Of a DNA stretch of 64,000 nt, positions 41,916 through 51,451 are shown in pieces. The number at the start of each line of letters is the position of its first letter. The first letter of the stretch is position 1. The DNA is from Flavobacterium sp. SH_e (GTDB lineage: Bacteria > Bacteroidota > Bacteroidia > Flavobacteriales > Flavobacteriaceae), in contig NZ_JAOVZN010000006.1 in NCBI RefSeq assembly GCF_025717045.1, forward strand, positions 522,269-586,268. The letters run 5' to 3'. A model generated the notes under the pieces. That model did no database searches, was not told where the DNA came from, and saw only the letters and a list, made by a program, of their open reading frames with translations. A program made the position numbers and the translations under genes.

Positions 41916-42269
41916 TTAAGAAACTATAACACCAGGAGGACCTCGTAAGTAATACGAAGTTTTTGAAACTGAAAAAATCTTCTCTGAAAATGGGAAGAAA
42001 TAAGGTGTTTCTCTATCAAATGAATGAAATTCAAAAGAGAAATTTTGAGGAACAATAAAAGATTCAAAAGCAAAATGGCAAACGAAACAAACGTCATAAT
42101 CATGATGTTGGTGTGTTATTTCGCCACTCGGATCATTGTAATTATGATGACATTGTTTTTCTGAAAGCTGTTTTACAATATGCTCATAGCTGTGTATCGA
42201 CTGAAACAATATCGAGAACAATATTGTTACAGCAAAAGATAAACTTAATATGAGCTGCTTTCTTTTCAT
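41916..42269 (-). CDS. Small His/Cys-rich secreted protein
   Basis: This 117-aa protein has an N-terminal membrane or signal segment (about 5-26) and metal-ligand-rich motifs: KQCHHNY and THQHHDYDVCFVCHFAFE (about 46-70). The C-terminal part is aromatic (YFFPFSEKIF) and ends in RGPPGVIVS. It resembles small proteins often found upstream of TonB receptors in Flavobacteria. Binding of zinc or copper and hand-over to the receptor downstream is an inference. I use the ATG at 42269 rather than one three codons upstream. Confidence 0.65.
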   Translation of the reverse strand: MKRKQLILSLSFAVTILFSILFQSIHSYEHIVKQLSEKQCHHNYNDPSGEITHQHHDYDVCFVCHFAFESFIVPQNFSFEFHSFDRETPYFFPFSEKIFSVSKTSYYLRGPPGVIVS

Positions 42270-42493
42270 GATTTGCAAAGGTATAAAAGATAAAAGAAAA
42301 TTCGTTGATTTTTTACTTCTTCAAATCGATTTATTAAAGAAAATGCAGCAATTAATTTTATTCGCGATCAAAAAGAGAATATTTCGACTTCTTGTCGCAA
42401 CTACAGAAACCATTATATTATATTTGTATGTGAAATAAATAAGCGAAGAAAAGCGTTTGTTTAAAATCATCTCTTTAAAACCAAAACGACGAT

Positions 42494-43198
42494 ATGCGAA
42501 TTATTTTTAGCTGCTTATTTTTACTCACTTTCTTTAACTCTTTTGCACAAGAAGATGTTAAGCCTGAGATAAAACCAGTTATAAAAATAGATTCTTTGTA
42601 TCGCGAAGATCAGTTTTATTTTTCGGTTACCTATAACATGTTTACCGATATTCCAATCGATTTCAAACAGAATAAATTTTCTCTTGGACTTTCGGGAGGT
42701 TTCTTGCGCGATATGCCGATTAATAAAACTAGAACAATTGCAATTGCTACAGGTTTAGGCTTAAGTTATCAAAATTACAATCAAAACTTAACGATTTCCC
42801 AAGATGGAGGGGGAGAGATTATATATGGTGTAAATAATTCCAGTGAGTATGTATCTAATCGCTATAGACAATATTCTATAGATCTTCCAATAGAATTTAG
42901 ATGGCGAAATTCGACTTACGAAAGCACCAAATTTTGGCGTATTTATGGCGGGGTAAAATTTAGTTATATCTTTTCAAGCACATCACTTTTAGATGATGGC
43001 GAAAACACATACAAAATCAATAATAATAAGGATATCAATAAATTTCAGTATGGTCCTTATCTTTCGGCAGGTTATAATACATGGAATGTTTATATATATT
43101 ATGGTTTAAGTCCGTTGTTTAACTCGGCTACAACTTTGTCTGGTGAAAAAATCAATATGAAAACCTTAAATGCGGGATTGATCTTTTATATTTTATAA
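42494..43198 (+). CDS. PorT-like outer-membrane barrel protein
   Basis: This 234-aa protein has a signal peptide (cleaved near FAQ, residue 18) and a beta-rich body with features of PorT family proteins: FTDIPIDFKQNKFSLGLSGGFLRDMP, the central RQYSIDLPIEFRWR and a C-terminal strand ending in NAGLIFYIL. PorT/SprT is required for type IX secretion in Bacteroidota; whether this is that protein or a relative is not certain. It overlaps the convergent gene by six bases at the stops. Confidence 0.7.
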   Translation: MRIIFSCLFLLTFFNSFAQEDVKPEIKPVIKIDSLYREDQFYFSVTYNMFTDIPIDFKQNKFSLGLSGGFLRDMPINKTRTIAIATGLGLSYQNYNQNLTISQDGGGEIIYGVNNSSEYVSNRYRQYSIDLPIEFRWRNSTYESTKFWRIYGGVKFSYIFSSTSLLDDGENTYKINNNKDINKFQYGPYLSAGYNTWNVYIYYGLSPLFNSATTLSGEKINMKTLNAGLIFYIL

Positions 43199-43807
43199 CC
43201 ACAGATATAAAAATAAAAGCTGCGGCATTATTCCAACAAACAATCCAATTAATATTTCTCTCGAAGTATGCGCGTTCATTTCTAAGCGAGATGAAGCTAC
43301 AATTCCTGACAATAAAATCAGTAGCGCAGGCCAATATGGATTATGCAGTTGGAGATGAATATTTAAGCCAATTACAAAAATGGTAAAGCCGCTTATGGCA
43401 ACCATATGCAAGCTGGCTTTGGTTTTAAACAATACGCATACCAAAGCCAAAATCGAGCTAAATAATGCTCCAAGAAAAAAGAAATGAAGCTCAGGATAAC
43501 GAGTAATTACAATGCTTCTTTTAACCAACAAAATATACAAAAAGCACTGTAGAATTAGCGGAATTGTACGTTCTGTAGTTTGGCTCAACATAATCGATTT
43601 TACATGCCCAGTCGATTTCAGCAATAAATAAAACAAGACTGGAACAATCACATTGATTACCAAAATCTGAATTAAAACATAATATTTCTCATTTACACTA
43701 AACACATCTTCTTTATAAAAAAGATAAAATAAAGTGGCGTACACCGATATAAAAATGGGATGTAATATATAAGAGAAAACAGGAAGTAACTTTTTCAAAA
43801 TGCTCAA
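43193..43807 (-). CDS. Membrane protein with a PAP2-like remnant
   Basis: This 204-aa protein has about six membrane helices. The C-terminal half has KASLHMVAISG and SSRLEMNAHTSREILIG, which recall the PSGH and SRxxxxxHxxxD motifs of PAP2 lipid phosphatases, but with changes (SLH for SGH, Glu for Asp). A degenerate phosphatase or a membrane protein that kept the fold is plausible. It converges with the PorT-like gene. Confidence 0.6.
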   Translation of the reverse strand: MSILKKLLPVFSYILHPIFISVYATLFYLFYKEDVFSVNEKYYVLIQILVINVIVPVLFYLLLKSTGHVKSIMLSQTTERTIPLILQCFLYILLVKRSIVITRYPELHFFFLGALFSSILALVCVLFKTKASLHMVAISGFTIFVIGLNIHLQLHNPYWPALLILLSGIVASSRLEMNAHTSREILIGLFVGIMPQLLFLYLWL

Positions 43808-43905
43808 ATTTGTGGTATAAAAACAAATATACAGAAATATAGATAATGAAGTGCAGAGGCTTCATTTTTTAAGAAAATCACAACTCTTTTCTATCTTTAA
43901 TGTTT

Positions 43906-43913
43906 TAATTTTG
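43906..43913 (+). promoter_or_regulatory. -7 box of the murF-alr gene
   Basis: TAATTTTG matches TAnnTTTG and lies 18 bases before the ATG at 43932. No clear -33 TTG is present. Confidence 0.35.
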
Positions 43914-43931
43914 AAAAAAAGAAATTTCTAA

Positions 43932-46403
43932 ATGAGCCTAAATTTAAAAAGCCTGGTTTCAGTTCTAAATGCCAAATGGATTGGCTCAGATGCTGATGTT
44001 TTAATCGATCATATCTCAATTGACAGCCGTTCTCTTCAAAACGGATCACAGACTTTATTTTTTGCTCTGGCCGGCGTTAACAACAATGCCCATTTATTTA
44101 TTCCCGATTTAATCGAAAATGGCGTGCATAATTTTGTAGTTCATCATATACCAGAAGGTTATGCAGATAAAGCTAATTTTTTGGTTGTTGAAAACACACG
44201 TCAGGCGCTTCAGGAATTTGCGGCTTATTACAGAAATCTGTTTCATTTTCCAGTTATCGGATTAACGGGAAGCAACGGTAAAACGATCGTAAAAGAATGG
44301 CTTAATTTCTTATTAAGCCCTGATTATAATATTATTAGAAGCCCAAAAAGTTACAATTCTCAAGTTGGGGTTCCGCTTTCGGTAATTGCGATTAATGGAA
44401 AACATAATTTAGGAATTTTCGAAGCTGGAATTTCAACAGTTAACGAAATGGTTAAACTGGAGAAAATCATCAAACCAAATATTGGAGTTTTAACCAGCAT
44501 TGGTTCTGCACACGATGAAGGTTTTTTAAATTTAGTGCAGAAAATTGATGAAAAACTGCTTTTGTTTAAAGACTGTCCAATCATTATTTATCAAAAAAAT
44601 GAAGTGGTAGATTCTTGTTTGTCTCAATTTGTTGCCGAATATATGCATCATCCGAGAAAACTTTTTTCTTGGAGTTTTACAGATAAAACTGCTGATGTTT
44701 TTATTGAAAAAAGAGAACATAGAAACGATCATACCTTTATTCAATATCAATACAAAAACGAAAAATTCAATTTAGAAATTCCATTTAATGATTCGGCTTC
44801 TATAGAAAATGCGATTTCTTGTTTATTGGTTTTATTGCATTTTGATTACGATCAAGAAACGATTCAGAATCGAATTGAGATGCTTTATCCTGTTCGAATG
44901 CGTTTGGAAGTAAAAAACGGAATCAATAATTGCAGTATTATTGATGATAGTTATAGTTCCGATTTTCAGTCGCTTAAAATTGCTTTGGATTTTTTAGAAA
45001 GCCAAAAGAAAAAAGGTGCATCAAAAACCGTTATTTTATCTGATATCTTCCAGAGCGGATTCGCAAATGAAGAATTGTATTCTAAAGTAGCTCAATTAAT
45101 TTCAGATAATAAAATAAACCGAATAATTGGCATTGGTTCAACGATTTCATCTTTTGGTACTAAATTTCCAAACAGCATAATGTTTCAAAACACAGCTGAT
45201 TTTATTGCAGAAATCGATAATCTGAATTTCAATAACGAAACCATTTTAATAAAAGGAGCAAGGTCATTTAAGTTTGAAGAAATTGTTTCGCTTCTTGAAG
45301 AAAAAACACATGAAACGGTTCTAGAAATCAATCTTGATGCCATTAGCCACAACTTTAATTACTTCAAATCCAAATTGGCTCCTAATGTCAAAATGATGGT
45401 AATGGTAAAAGCATTTGGTTACGGAAATGGAGGTTTAGAAATCGCTAAATTATTAGAACATCATAAAGTTGATTATTTGGGTGTGGCTTTCGCCGATGAA
45501 GGAATTGCGCTGAAAAACGGCGGAATAAAACTTCCAATTATGGTTTTAAATCCTGAATCGACAAGTTTTCCATCCATTATTCAATATCAGTTAGAACCTG
45601 AAATTTATAGTATAAAAGGCTTAAATGCCTTTTTGAAAATTGCACGTGAAAAGAATCTAAAAGATTTCCCGATTCATATCAAAATCGATACTGGAATGCA
45701 TCGTTTAGGCTTTGAAGAAAATACACTCGAAGAATTGATCGAAACGTTAAGAGGAAATGCAACTGTTCGCGTTCAAAGTATTCTTTCGCATTTAGCGACA
45801 AGCGATGATCCAAAACATTACGGTTTTGTGAGTCAGCAGATTGCATTGTTTGAGAAATTATCTTCAAGATTAATCAGTGAATTAAATATCAATCCAATTC
45901 GACATATTTTGAATACTTCTGGAATTAGCAATTTTCCAAATGCGCAATATAATATGGTGCGTTTAGGAATTGGTTTATACGGAGTTTCAAATGATCCTTT
46001 GGAACAAAAATATCTGGAAAACGTAGGGACTTTAAAATCCATTATTTCTCAAGTTAGAACAATTCCTTCAGGCGATAGCGTTGGTTACGGACGCCGTTTT
46101 ATGGCAGATGCAGCAACTAAAATTGCCACAATTCCGATTGGTTATGCTGATGGAATTGCGAGATTATGGGGAAATGAAGTTGGTTTTGTTACCATCAAAA
46201 ATCAAAAAGCCAAAATCGTTGGAAGCGTCTGCATGGATATGCTGATGGTCAATGTAACCGATATAGATTGCAAAGAAGGCGATTCTGTAATTATTTTTGG
46301 CGAAAGCCCAACTGTTATTGAAATGGCTGAGGCACTAAAAACGATTCCGTATGAGATAATGACGAGTATTTCGCAGCGCGTCAAGAGGGTATTTTTCAGA
46401 TAA
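43932..46403 (+). CDS. Bifunctional MurF ligase / alanine racemase
   Basis: This 823-aa fusion has an N-terminal MurF (about 1-455; ATP-binding GLTGSNGKTIVKEW near 108-121; SIIDDSYSSDFQSLK) and a C-terminal alanine racemase (about 460-823; PLP Lys in MVMVKAFGYGNGG near 490; IDTGMHRLG; catalytic Tyr in SVGYGRRF; SVCMDMLMVN). MurF adds D-Ala-D-Ala to UDP-MurNAc-tripeptide and the racemase makes D-Ala, so substrate and product steps of wall synthesis are physically joined. This fusion is known in Bacteroidota. Confidence 0.95.
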   Translation: MSLNLKSLVSVLNAKWIGSDADVLIDHISIDSRSLQNGSQTLFFALAGVNNNAHLFIPDLIENGVHNFVVHHIPEGYADKANFLVVENTRQALQEFAAYYRNLFHFPVIGLTGSNGKTIVKEWLNFLLSPDYNIIRSPKSYNSQVGVPLSVIAINGKHNLGIFEAGISTVNEMVKLEKIIKPNIGVLTSIGSAHDEGFLNLVQKIDEKLLLFKDCPIIIYQKNEVVDSCLSQFVAEYMHHPRKLFSWSFTDKTADVFIEKREHRNDHTFIQYQYKNEKFNLEIPFNDSASIENAISCLLVLLHFDYDQETIQNRIEMLYPVRMRLEVKNGINNCSIIDDSYSSDFQSLKIALDFLESQKKKGASKTVILSDIFQSGFANEELYSKVAQLISDNKINRIIGIGSTISSFGTKFPNSIMFQNTADFIAEIDNLNFNNETILIKGARSFKFEEIVSLLEEKTHETVLEINLDAISHNFNYFKSKLAPNVKMMVMVKAFGYGNGGLEIAKLLEHHKVDYLGVAFADEGIALKNGGIKLPIMVLNPESTSFPSIIQYQLEPEIYSIKGLNAFLKIAREKNLKDFPIHIKIDTGMHRLGFEENTLEELIETLRGNATVRVQSILSHLATSDDPKHYGFVSQQIALFEKLSSRLISELNINPIRHILNTSGISNFPNAQYNMVRLGIGLYGVSNDPLEQKYLENVGTLKSIISQVRTIPSGDSVGYGRRFMADAATKIATIPIGYADGIARLWGNEVGFVTIKNQKAKIVGSVCMDMLMVNVTDIDCKEGDSVIIFGESPTVIEMAEALKTIPYEIMTSISQRVKRVFFR

Positions 46404-46471
46404 TTTTAAGAAATTCCAATAAAATTGCTTATTTTCGATATTCATTTATTATTCAACTAAACAGATCAAAT

Positions 46472-46855
46472 ATGGGATTTTTTTCAGAATTTAAGGAATT
46501 TGCAATGAAAGGCAACGTAGTCGATTTGGCTGTCGGTGTGATCATTGGAGCTGCTTTTGGTAAAATTGTAAGCTCATTTATCGAAAATGTAATTACACCA
46601 TTGTTATTGAAACCTGCTTTAGACGCTGCACATTTATCTACTATTGAAGAATTGACAGCTTTTGGTGGAGTTAAATATGGATTGTTTTTGTCGGCTGTTT
46701 TAAACTTTATAATTGTTGCTTTTGTTTTGTTCTTGATTATTAAAGGAATAAACAGTTTAAAAAAGAAAGAAGAGCCCGCGCCAAATCAACCGGCAGTACC
46801 AACTCAGGAAGAATTGCTTACTCAAATTAGAGATTTGTTGAAAAACAAACAATAA
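46472..46855 (+). CDS. mscL: Large-conductance mechanosensitive channel
   Basis: This 127-aa protein has the MscL N-terminal helix (FFSEFKEFAMKGNVVDLAVGVIIGAAFGKIVSSFI), a periplasmic loop and a second helix (about 70-95), and a charged cytoplasmic tail. It opens under membrane tension to release solutes in hypo-osmotic shock. A terminator follows. Confidence 0.95.
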   Translation: MGFFSEFKEFAMKGNVVDLAVGVIIGAAFGKIVSSFIENVITPLLLKPALDAAHLSTIEELTAFGGVKYGLFLSAVLNFIIVAFVLFLIIKGINSLKKKEEPAPNQPAVPTQEELLTQIRDLLKNKQ

Positions 46856-46885
46856 AATATAATACCGCTACACTAAGTCTAACTT

Positions 46886-46913
46886 AACCGCCTTTTGAAG
46901 AGGCGGTTTTTTT
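46886..46913 (+). terminator. Terminator of mscL
   Basis: AACCGCCT (46886-46893) pairs with AGGCGGTT (46901-46908), followed by a T run. Confidence 0.85.
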
Positions 46914-46959
46914 ACAAAATGTTTGTTTTATAACATTTTGTTATTTTTTGTGAATCACC

Positions 46960-46989
46960 TTGCAGAGACTTTTATTATACTTACTTTTG
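46960..46989 (+). promoter_or_regulatory. Promoter of asd
   Basis: TTG (46960-46962), 19-base spacer, then TACTTTTG (46982-46989): a full match to the Bacteroidota promoter consensus, 41 bases before the asd start. Confidence 0.6.
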
Positions 46990-47029
46990 CGTTACAAATT
47001 AGATTAATTGATTATTTAAAAATATAAAA

Positions 47030-48019
47030 ATGAGAATTGCAGTTGTAGGCGCTACCGGAATGGTAGGCGAAGTAATGCTTAAAGTATTAGCAGAAAGAAA
47101 TTTTCCTGTTACAGAATTAATTCCTGTTGCATCAGAAAGATCAGTTGGAAAAGAAATCGAATATAAAGGAACGAAATATAAAGTAGTAGGATTGCAAACA
47201 GCTGTTGATATGAAAGCAGATATCGCTGTTTTCTCTGCTGGAGGAGATACTTCATTAGAATGGGCGCCAAAATTTGCTGCTGCTGGAACAACTGTTATCG
47301 ACAACTCTTCTGCATGGAGAATGGATCCTACTAAAAAATTGGTAGTTCCAGAAATCAATGCTGATGTTTTGACTAAAGAAGATAAAATTATTGCAAACCC
47401 AAACTGTTCTACTATTCAAATGGTAATGACTTTGGCTCCTTTGCATAAAAAATATAACATTAAAAGAATCATTGTTTCTACTTACCAATCTATCACAGGA
47501 ACTGGTGTTAAAGCGGTAAAACAATTAGAAAACGAATACGCAGGAATTCAAGGTGATATGGCTTACAAATATCCAATTCATAGAAATGCAATTCCACATT
47601 GTGATAGTTTTGAAGAAAACGGGTACACTAAAGAAGAAATGAAATTAGTTCGCGAAACTCAAAAAATCTTAGGCGATAATACTATTAGAGTTACAGCTAC
47701 TGCTGTTCGTGTACCAGTTGTAGGCGGACACAGTGAAGCAGTAAATGTTGAGTTTACAAATGATTTTAATGTAAATGAAGTTCGTGAAATCTTACATAAT
47801 ACTGATGGAGTAGTGGTACAAGATAATTTAGATACATTTACTTACCCAATGCCATTGTATGCAGAAGGTAAAAATGATGTTTTTGTAGGAAGAATTCGTC
47901 GTGACGAAAGCCAGCCAAATACATTAAACATGTGGATTGTTGCTGATAACTTAAGAAAAGGAGCGGCAACAAACACAATCCAAATCGCTGAATACTTAAT
48001 TAAAGCAGGTTTGGTATAA
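47030..48019 (+). CDS. asd: Aspartate-semialdehyde dehydrogenase
   Basis: This 329-aa enzyme reduces aspartyl phosphate to the semialdehyde with NADPH, the branch point to lysine, threonine, methionine and diaminopimelate. The N-terminal MRIAVVGATGMVGEVMLKVL, the catalytic Cys in NPNCSTIQM (near 125), and VPVVGGHSEAVN with its His are all present. It has its own promoter and terminator. Confidence 0.95.
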   Translation: MRIAVVGATGMVGEVMLKVLAERNFPVTELIPVASERSVGKEIEYKGTKYKVVGLQTAVDMKADIAVFSAGGDTSLEWAPKFAAAGTTVIDNSSAWRMDPTKKLVVPEINADVLTKEDKIIANPNCSTIQMVMTLAPLHKKYNIKRIIVSTYQSITGTGVKAVKQLENEYAGIQGDMAYKYPIHRNAIPHCDSFEENGYTKEEMKLVRETQKILGDNTIRVTATAVRVPVVGGHSEAVNVEFTNDFNVNEVREILHNTDGVVVQDNLDTFTYPMPLYAEGKNDVFVGRIRRDESQPNTLNMWIVADNLRKGAATNTIQIAEYLIKAGLV

Positions 48020-48050
48020 TTGAGAGATTAATTAAAATTGTTATAAAGAG

Positions 48051-48087
48051 AAAACCGTAATTACAGGAATGTAATTACGGTTTTTTT
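48051..48087 (+). terminator. Terminator of asd
   Basis: AAAACCGTAATTAC (48051-48064) pairs perfectly with 48071-48084, followed by T. Confidence 0.92.
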
Positions 48088-48105
48088 GATTTTAGAAGAA
48101 GAAAA

Positions 48106-48660
48106 TTATTTCTTTTTTGTCCATTCTTGTCCACAAATAGTTCCAATTTTTTGAACTAAATCTCCATTTTCAGGTTTTTCAAGATCGGCAGGACTAATAT
48201 TTTTTTCCTTAAATTTTGTAATAGCACAATCTGCGATATAAGTAGCAGCATCGCTTTTTACTCCATTTTTTATAAAAAATTGTTTTAGGATTACTTTATA
48301 CGTTTCTTCATTTTTTGGGTTCCAAGAAGTTTCTCTTTTTCGAGTTGCAGAACTTGAATTATTTTTTGACATCCATTCTATGCTACATTCTTTACCAAGT
48401 TGTTTTATCATTATGACAATTCCAGGCTTTTTAGAATCTAAAGGATTAATTCCTTTTGTTTTCATTTTTTCAACAGTGCATTCTGAAATATAATCTACCT
48501 GTTCGTCTGATAATATTCCTTTTCCTTGTCTCATCATCCCTTCTTTTAAACCCTCTTTGTACTCTTTTTCAAATTCTGGTGTCCATTCATTTTTCTTTTT
48601 ACATGAAAATAATGAAACGGCAATTAATGCAATAGTGATGTAATTTAAAAATTTGTTCAT
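48106..48660 (-). CDS. Lipoprotein with two copies of a Cys-containing domain
   Basis: This 184-aa protein has a lipoprotein signal (VSLFSC, Cys20) and two similar units (about 25-97 and 111-181). Each has W(T/N)P-x-(F/N)E, a central Cys (SECTVEKMK and ADCAITKFK), a P-x-D-x-(K/E)KP segment and a final (G)xxC-x2-EW (GKECSIEW and GTICGQEW). The two Cys per unit are likely disulfide-linked. I do not recognise a named family. A single-copy paralogue lies just upstream at 48808-49200. Confidence 0.65.
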   Translation of the reverse strand: MNKFLNYITIALIAVSLFSCKKKNEWTPEFEKEYKEGLKEGMMRQGKGILSDEQVDYISECTVEKMKTKGINPLDSKKPGIVIMIKQLGKECSIEWMSKNNSSSATRKRETSWNPKNEETYKVILKQFFIKNGVKSDAATYIADCAITKFKEKNISPADLEKPENGDLVQKIGTICGQEWTKKK

Positions 48661-48807
48661 TTTTTATAATTTTATTAATTTTCCTAGATTTGAAATTAGA
48701 AATCCGGGCTTTTAATTTTTTTGCAAATGTATTTTGAAGTCTTTTTTTAAATTACCAGTAAAAGTCAAATTACTAATACGATAAGATTTTTATTAGAGGT
48801 TTTAAAA

Positions 48808-49200
48808 CTATTTTTTCTCGATTTTTTGTGAACAGCTAACCGATATTGATAATAATTTTCCAGCATTTTTAGAATCTCGAACAGCTTTAGGTTTTAGATT
48901 TTGTTCTTTCATTTTTGAAATTGAACATTCTGCAAATTTTAAAGCATCTTCGTCTTTAATTCCTTTTTGCGTTAAACTGTTTTTCAAATTTTTCATGAAA
49001 TAAGCTTCGATTTTTGGATTCCAGTTTTCCCATAAATCTTCTGTAGGAACACTTTCGTTGTCTGTAACTTGATTTTCAGATTTGGTAGGTTTCGCAATTT
49101 TTGATTGAGTTTCTTTATCATAGACTGTGTTGTCTTTATTTCCACAAGCGAATATTGTAAATAAAAATAGTAAACTAAAGCAGTATTTTGTCTTATTCAT
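48808..49200 (-). CDS. Lipoprotein, single-domain paralogue
   Basis: This 130-aa protein has a lipoprotein signal (FTIFAC, Cys19), a low-complexity Lys/Asn/Glu linker, and one copy of the domain found twice in the next gene: NWNPKIEAYF, AECSISKMKEQNLKPKAV and a final VSCSQK. It is the same strand as its paralogue, 147 bases apart, and looks like a gene duplication product. The function is unknown. Confidence 0.6.
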   Translation of the reverse strand: MNKTKYCFSLLFLFTIFACGNKDNTVYDKETQSKIAKPTKSENQVTDNESVPTEDLWENWNPKIEAYFMKNLKNSLTQKGIKDEDALKFAECSISKMKEQNLKPKAVRDSKNAGKLLSISVSCSQKIEKK

Positions 49201-49384
49201 TTTAATTCAAAATTTATTAGACAAAATTAATTTTAGGACTTTTATTTAATGCTCTCTAAAAGATATTAGAATATCATGATAAGACATTTTTAAAATTGAC
49301 TTAATGTGATAGTTTTAAGTCTTATAATGGCTATTTGAATTTTTATGTTGAATTAGTTTTGATGCATTATTCAAAATCTTTGAT

Positions 49385-50374
49385 ATGAAGTTTTATATTT
49401 CAATTTTTGTTATGTTTTTCAACTTAACCAATTCGCAAAATTTGAGTGGAGTTTGGAAAGGCGAATTATCTGATTCTAGAGGCAATGTATGGATTGATGA
49501 TTTTGAAATGCAAATTTTGCAAACAAAATCATCTTTAAACGCTTTGGTTGTATATAAGTATAAAAGTGATGGAGTAATAAAGACAGCCAAAAGAATAGCC
49601 GTTCAAAGCGATAATTTTGCACATAATTCTGATTGTGGATGTGTTATTATGCCAGGTACGATTTTCGAAAATATAAAGTATTCTTCAAAAGATATACGAT
49701 TTACAGAAAACAAACATATATGGTGTAATATGTCAGAGAACCATAAGTATTGCAACTACATAAATTATAATCTTAAATGGTCGAAAAAAGGAAATGACGA
49801 ATTTCTAACAGGTAAGTTTTTTCCAATTACTAATTATCAAAGAATTGAAGGTATTGTTAAACTTAAAAAAATAGGTGCAATTAATTCCTCTCAAAGTTTT
49901 TTTATAAAGAGAAACACATTACAGAAGATTCCATCTATAGTAGCTAAGCCACAAATTGTAAAATATGAAAGATCAGATTTGGCATTGCGAAATGTATATC
50001 TCCAAGATAAAAAAGAAATTCCGGTTGTTATTAAAACCAGAAAAAATGAAAAATTAAAAACTATTAAAGTCAATAGTAAACAAGTTGAAATAAGTATTTA
50101 CGATTATGGTCAGATAGATCACGATATTATTTCGGTTTATGTAGATAAAGAGCCAGTCCTTGTAAAAGAAGAGCTTACAAAGAAGCCTTTACTTATAAAT
50201 CTAGAAATGGATGATTATAACAATTTTCATGAAGTAATCCTAGTCGCAGAAAATTTAGGAGATATTCCGCCAAATACAGCACTTATGAAAATAAAAGCTG
50301 GAGAAAAGTATGAAATTAAAATAACCTCAGATGAACAGAAGAATGCTGTGATTAATTTTAAGTATAAAGAATAA
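49385..50374 (+). CDS. Secreted paralogous protein A (QNLSGVWKG family)
   Basis: This 329-aa protein has a signal peptide (cleaved near residue 17) and an N-terminal domain starting QNLSGVWKGELSDSRG, the same opening as the next two genes. A cluster of Cys (about 83-85 CGC, plus others) lies in the middle. The C-terminal 120 residues (from about TRKNEKLKTIKVNSK) are almost identical to those of protein C at 51452. I do not know the family. Genes A, B and C are in one plus-strand row with about 60-110 bases between them. Confidence 0.7.
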   Translation: MKFYISIFVMFFNLTNSQNLSGVWKGELSDSRGNVWIDDFEMQILQTKSSLNALVVYKYKSDGVIKTAKRIAVQSDNFAHNSDCGCVIMPGTIFENIKYSSKDIRFTENKHIWCNMSENHKYCNYINYNLKWSKKGNDEFLTGKFFPITNYQRIEGIVKLKKIGAINSSQSFFIKRNTLQKIPSIVAKPQIVKYERSDLALRNVYLQDKKEIPVVIKTRKNEKLKTIKVNSKQVEISIYDYGQIDHDIISVYVDKEPVLVKEELTKKPLLINLEMDDYNNFHEVILVAENLGDIPPNTALMKIKAGEKYEIKITSDEQKNAVINFKYKE

Positions 50375-50485
50375 TAATTGAACGAGTATTAGATTTATGA
50401 AATAACTTAATATGTTGTTTTTAAAACTTATAAGGGCTACTTGAGTTTCTTTTTCAATTTAATTTTGAAAATTATTCAATTTATT

Positions 50486-51391
50486 ATGAGGCTTTTATCT
50501 ATTTCAGTCTGTATTTTTTTCTTCAATATTATATCGGCGCAAAACCTCACTGGTGTTTGGAGAGGAACTATAAAAGATTCACGTGGCAGATCTTTAACAA
50601 ACTTTTTCGAAATGCAAATTATTCAAAATGATTCTGCTATTGGAGCGGCTTTGAATTTTGATTATCAAGGAGGTTTAAAAGAAAAAATAATAGCATTACA
50701 AGATTTTGATGATTTTATTGATGGTGTAAATTGTGATTGTGATTTAATACCAGAATCAAAAGATAATAGCGAACATTTAAGCCGAATACAATTTTCAGAA
50801 AACGGTTTTGGATGCAGTCTGAAATGGTATAAAAATAAAGGTAAACAGTATTTATTAGGCAGGACTTTTCGTAAAAATTTCAGTAATTATTATGATTATC
50901 AAAATAAATATACTGATGCATATATAAAATTAGAGAAAGTTGATAAAATTATTCCTTCTGAATCTTCTTTAATAAAGGCAAGAATTACTGCAACAGGTAT
51001 AAAAAAAAGAAAAAAAGAAGTAGAAAAATTGATTATTAATACTTTACTAGATGAAGACTATGAAATGGTGAAAAAAGTAATTGTTAATACGAAGGAAGTA
51101 AAATTAAATTTTTCTGATTACAGTAGGGTAGATCGTGATAGAGTTTCAATTTATGTTGATAGAAAACCTGTCTTTCTTAATAAAGAACTTTTGGATGATC
51201 CATTTGAAATTGTATTAGAAATGGATAAAACGGTTAATTGTGAGGTAATTTTTGTAACGGAAAATCTTGGTACCGTTCTACCTAATACAGCAGAAATGGA
51301 TATAAAAGCTGGGAAGTTAAATGAAAAGATCGACTTAACTTCTGAAAGAATAAAGAAAAAAGCAGTATTTATATTTAAGTATGTGGATTAA
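50486..51391 (+). CDS. Secreted paralogous protein B
   Basis: This 301-aa protein has a signal peptide (MRLLSISVCIFFFNIISAQ) and the shared start QNLTGVWRGTIKDSRGR, with a CDCD motif in the middle. The C-terminal domain aligns with those of A and C (YSRVDRDRVSIYVDRKPVFLNKELL; ENLGTVLPNTAEMDIKAGK) but is clearly diverged. I chose the ATG at 50486 because it gives a good signal peptide; an in-frame TTG lies 15 codons upstream. The function is unknown. Confidence 0.7.
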   Translation: MRLLSISVCIFFFNIISAQNLTGVWRGTIKDSRGRSLTNFFEMQIIQNDSAIGAALNFDYQGGLKEKIIALQDFDDFIDGVNCDCDLIPESKDNSEHLSRIQFSENGFGCSLKWYKNKGKQYLLGRTFRKNFSNYYDYQNKYTDAYIKLEKVDKIIPSESSLIKARITATGIKKRKKEVEKLIINTLLDEDYEMVKKVIVNTKEVKLNFSDYSRVDRDRVSIYVDRKPVFLNKELLDDPFEIVLEMDKTVNCEVIFVTENLGTVLPNTAEMDIKAGKLNEKIDLTSERIKKKAVFIFKYVD

Positions 51392-51451
51392 GAAAGTGTA
51401 TTCTTGATTGTAAAGTAAATTATTTTTTGAAGAACTAGAAATGTTATAATT

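Noticed and set aside
42250..42438. 62-aa plus-strand reading frame upstream of the PorT-like gene
   Set aside because: It overlaps the start of the His/Cys-rich gene on the other strand and has no signal, motif or neighbour support.
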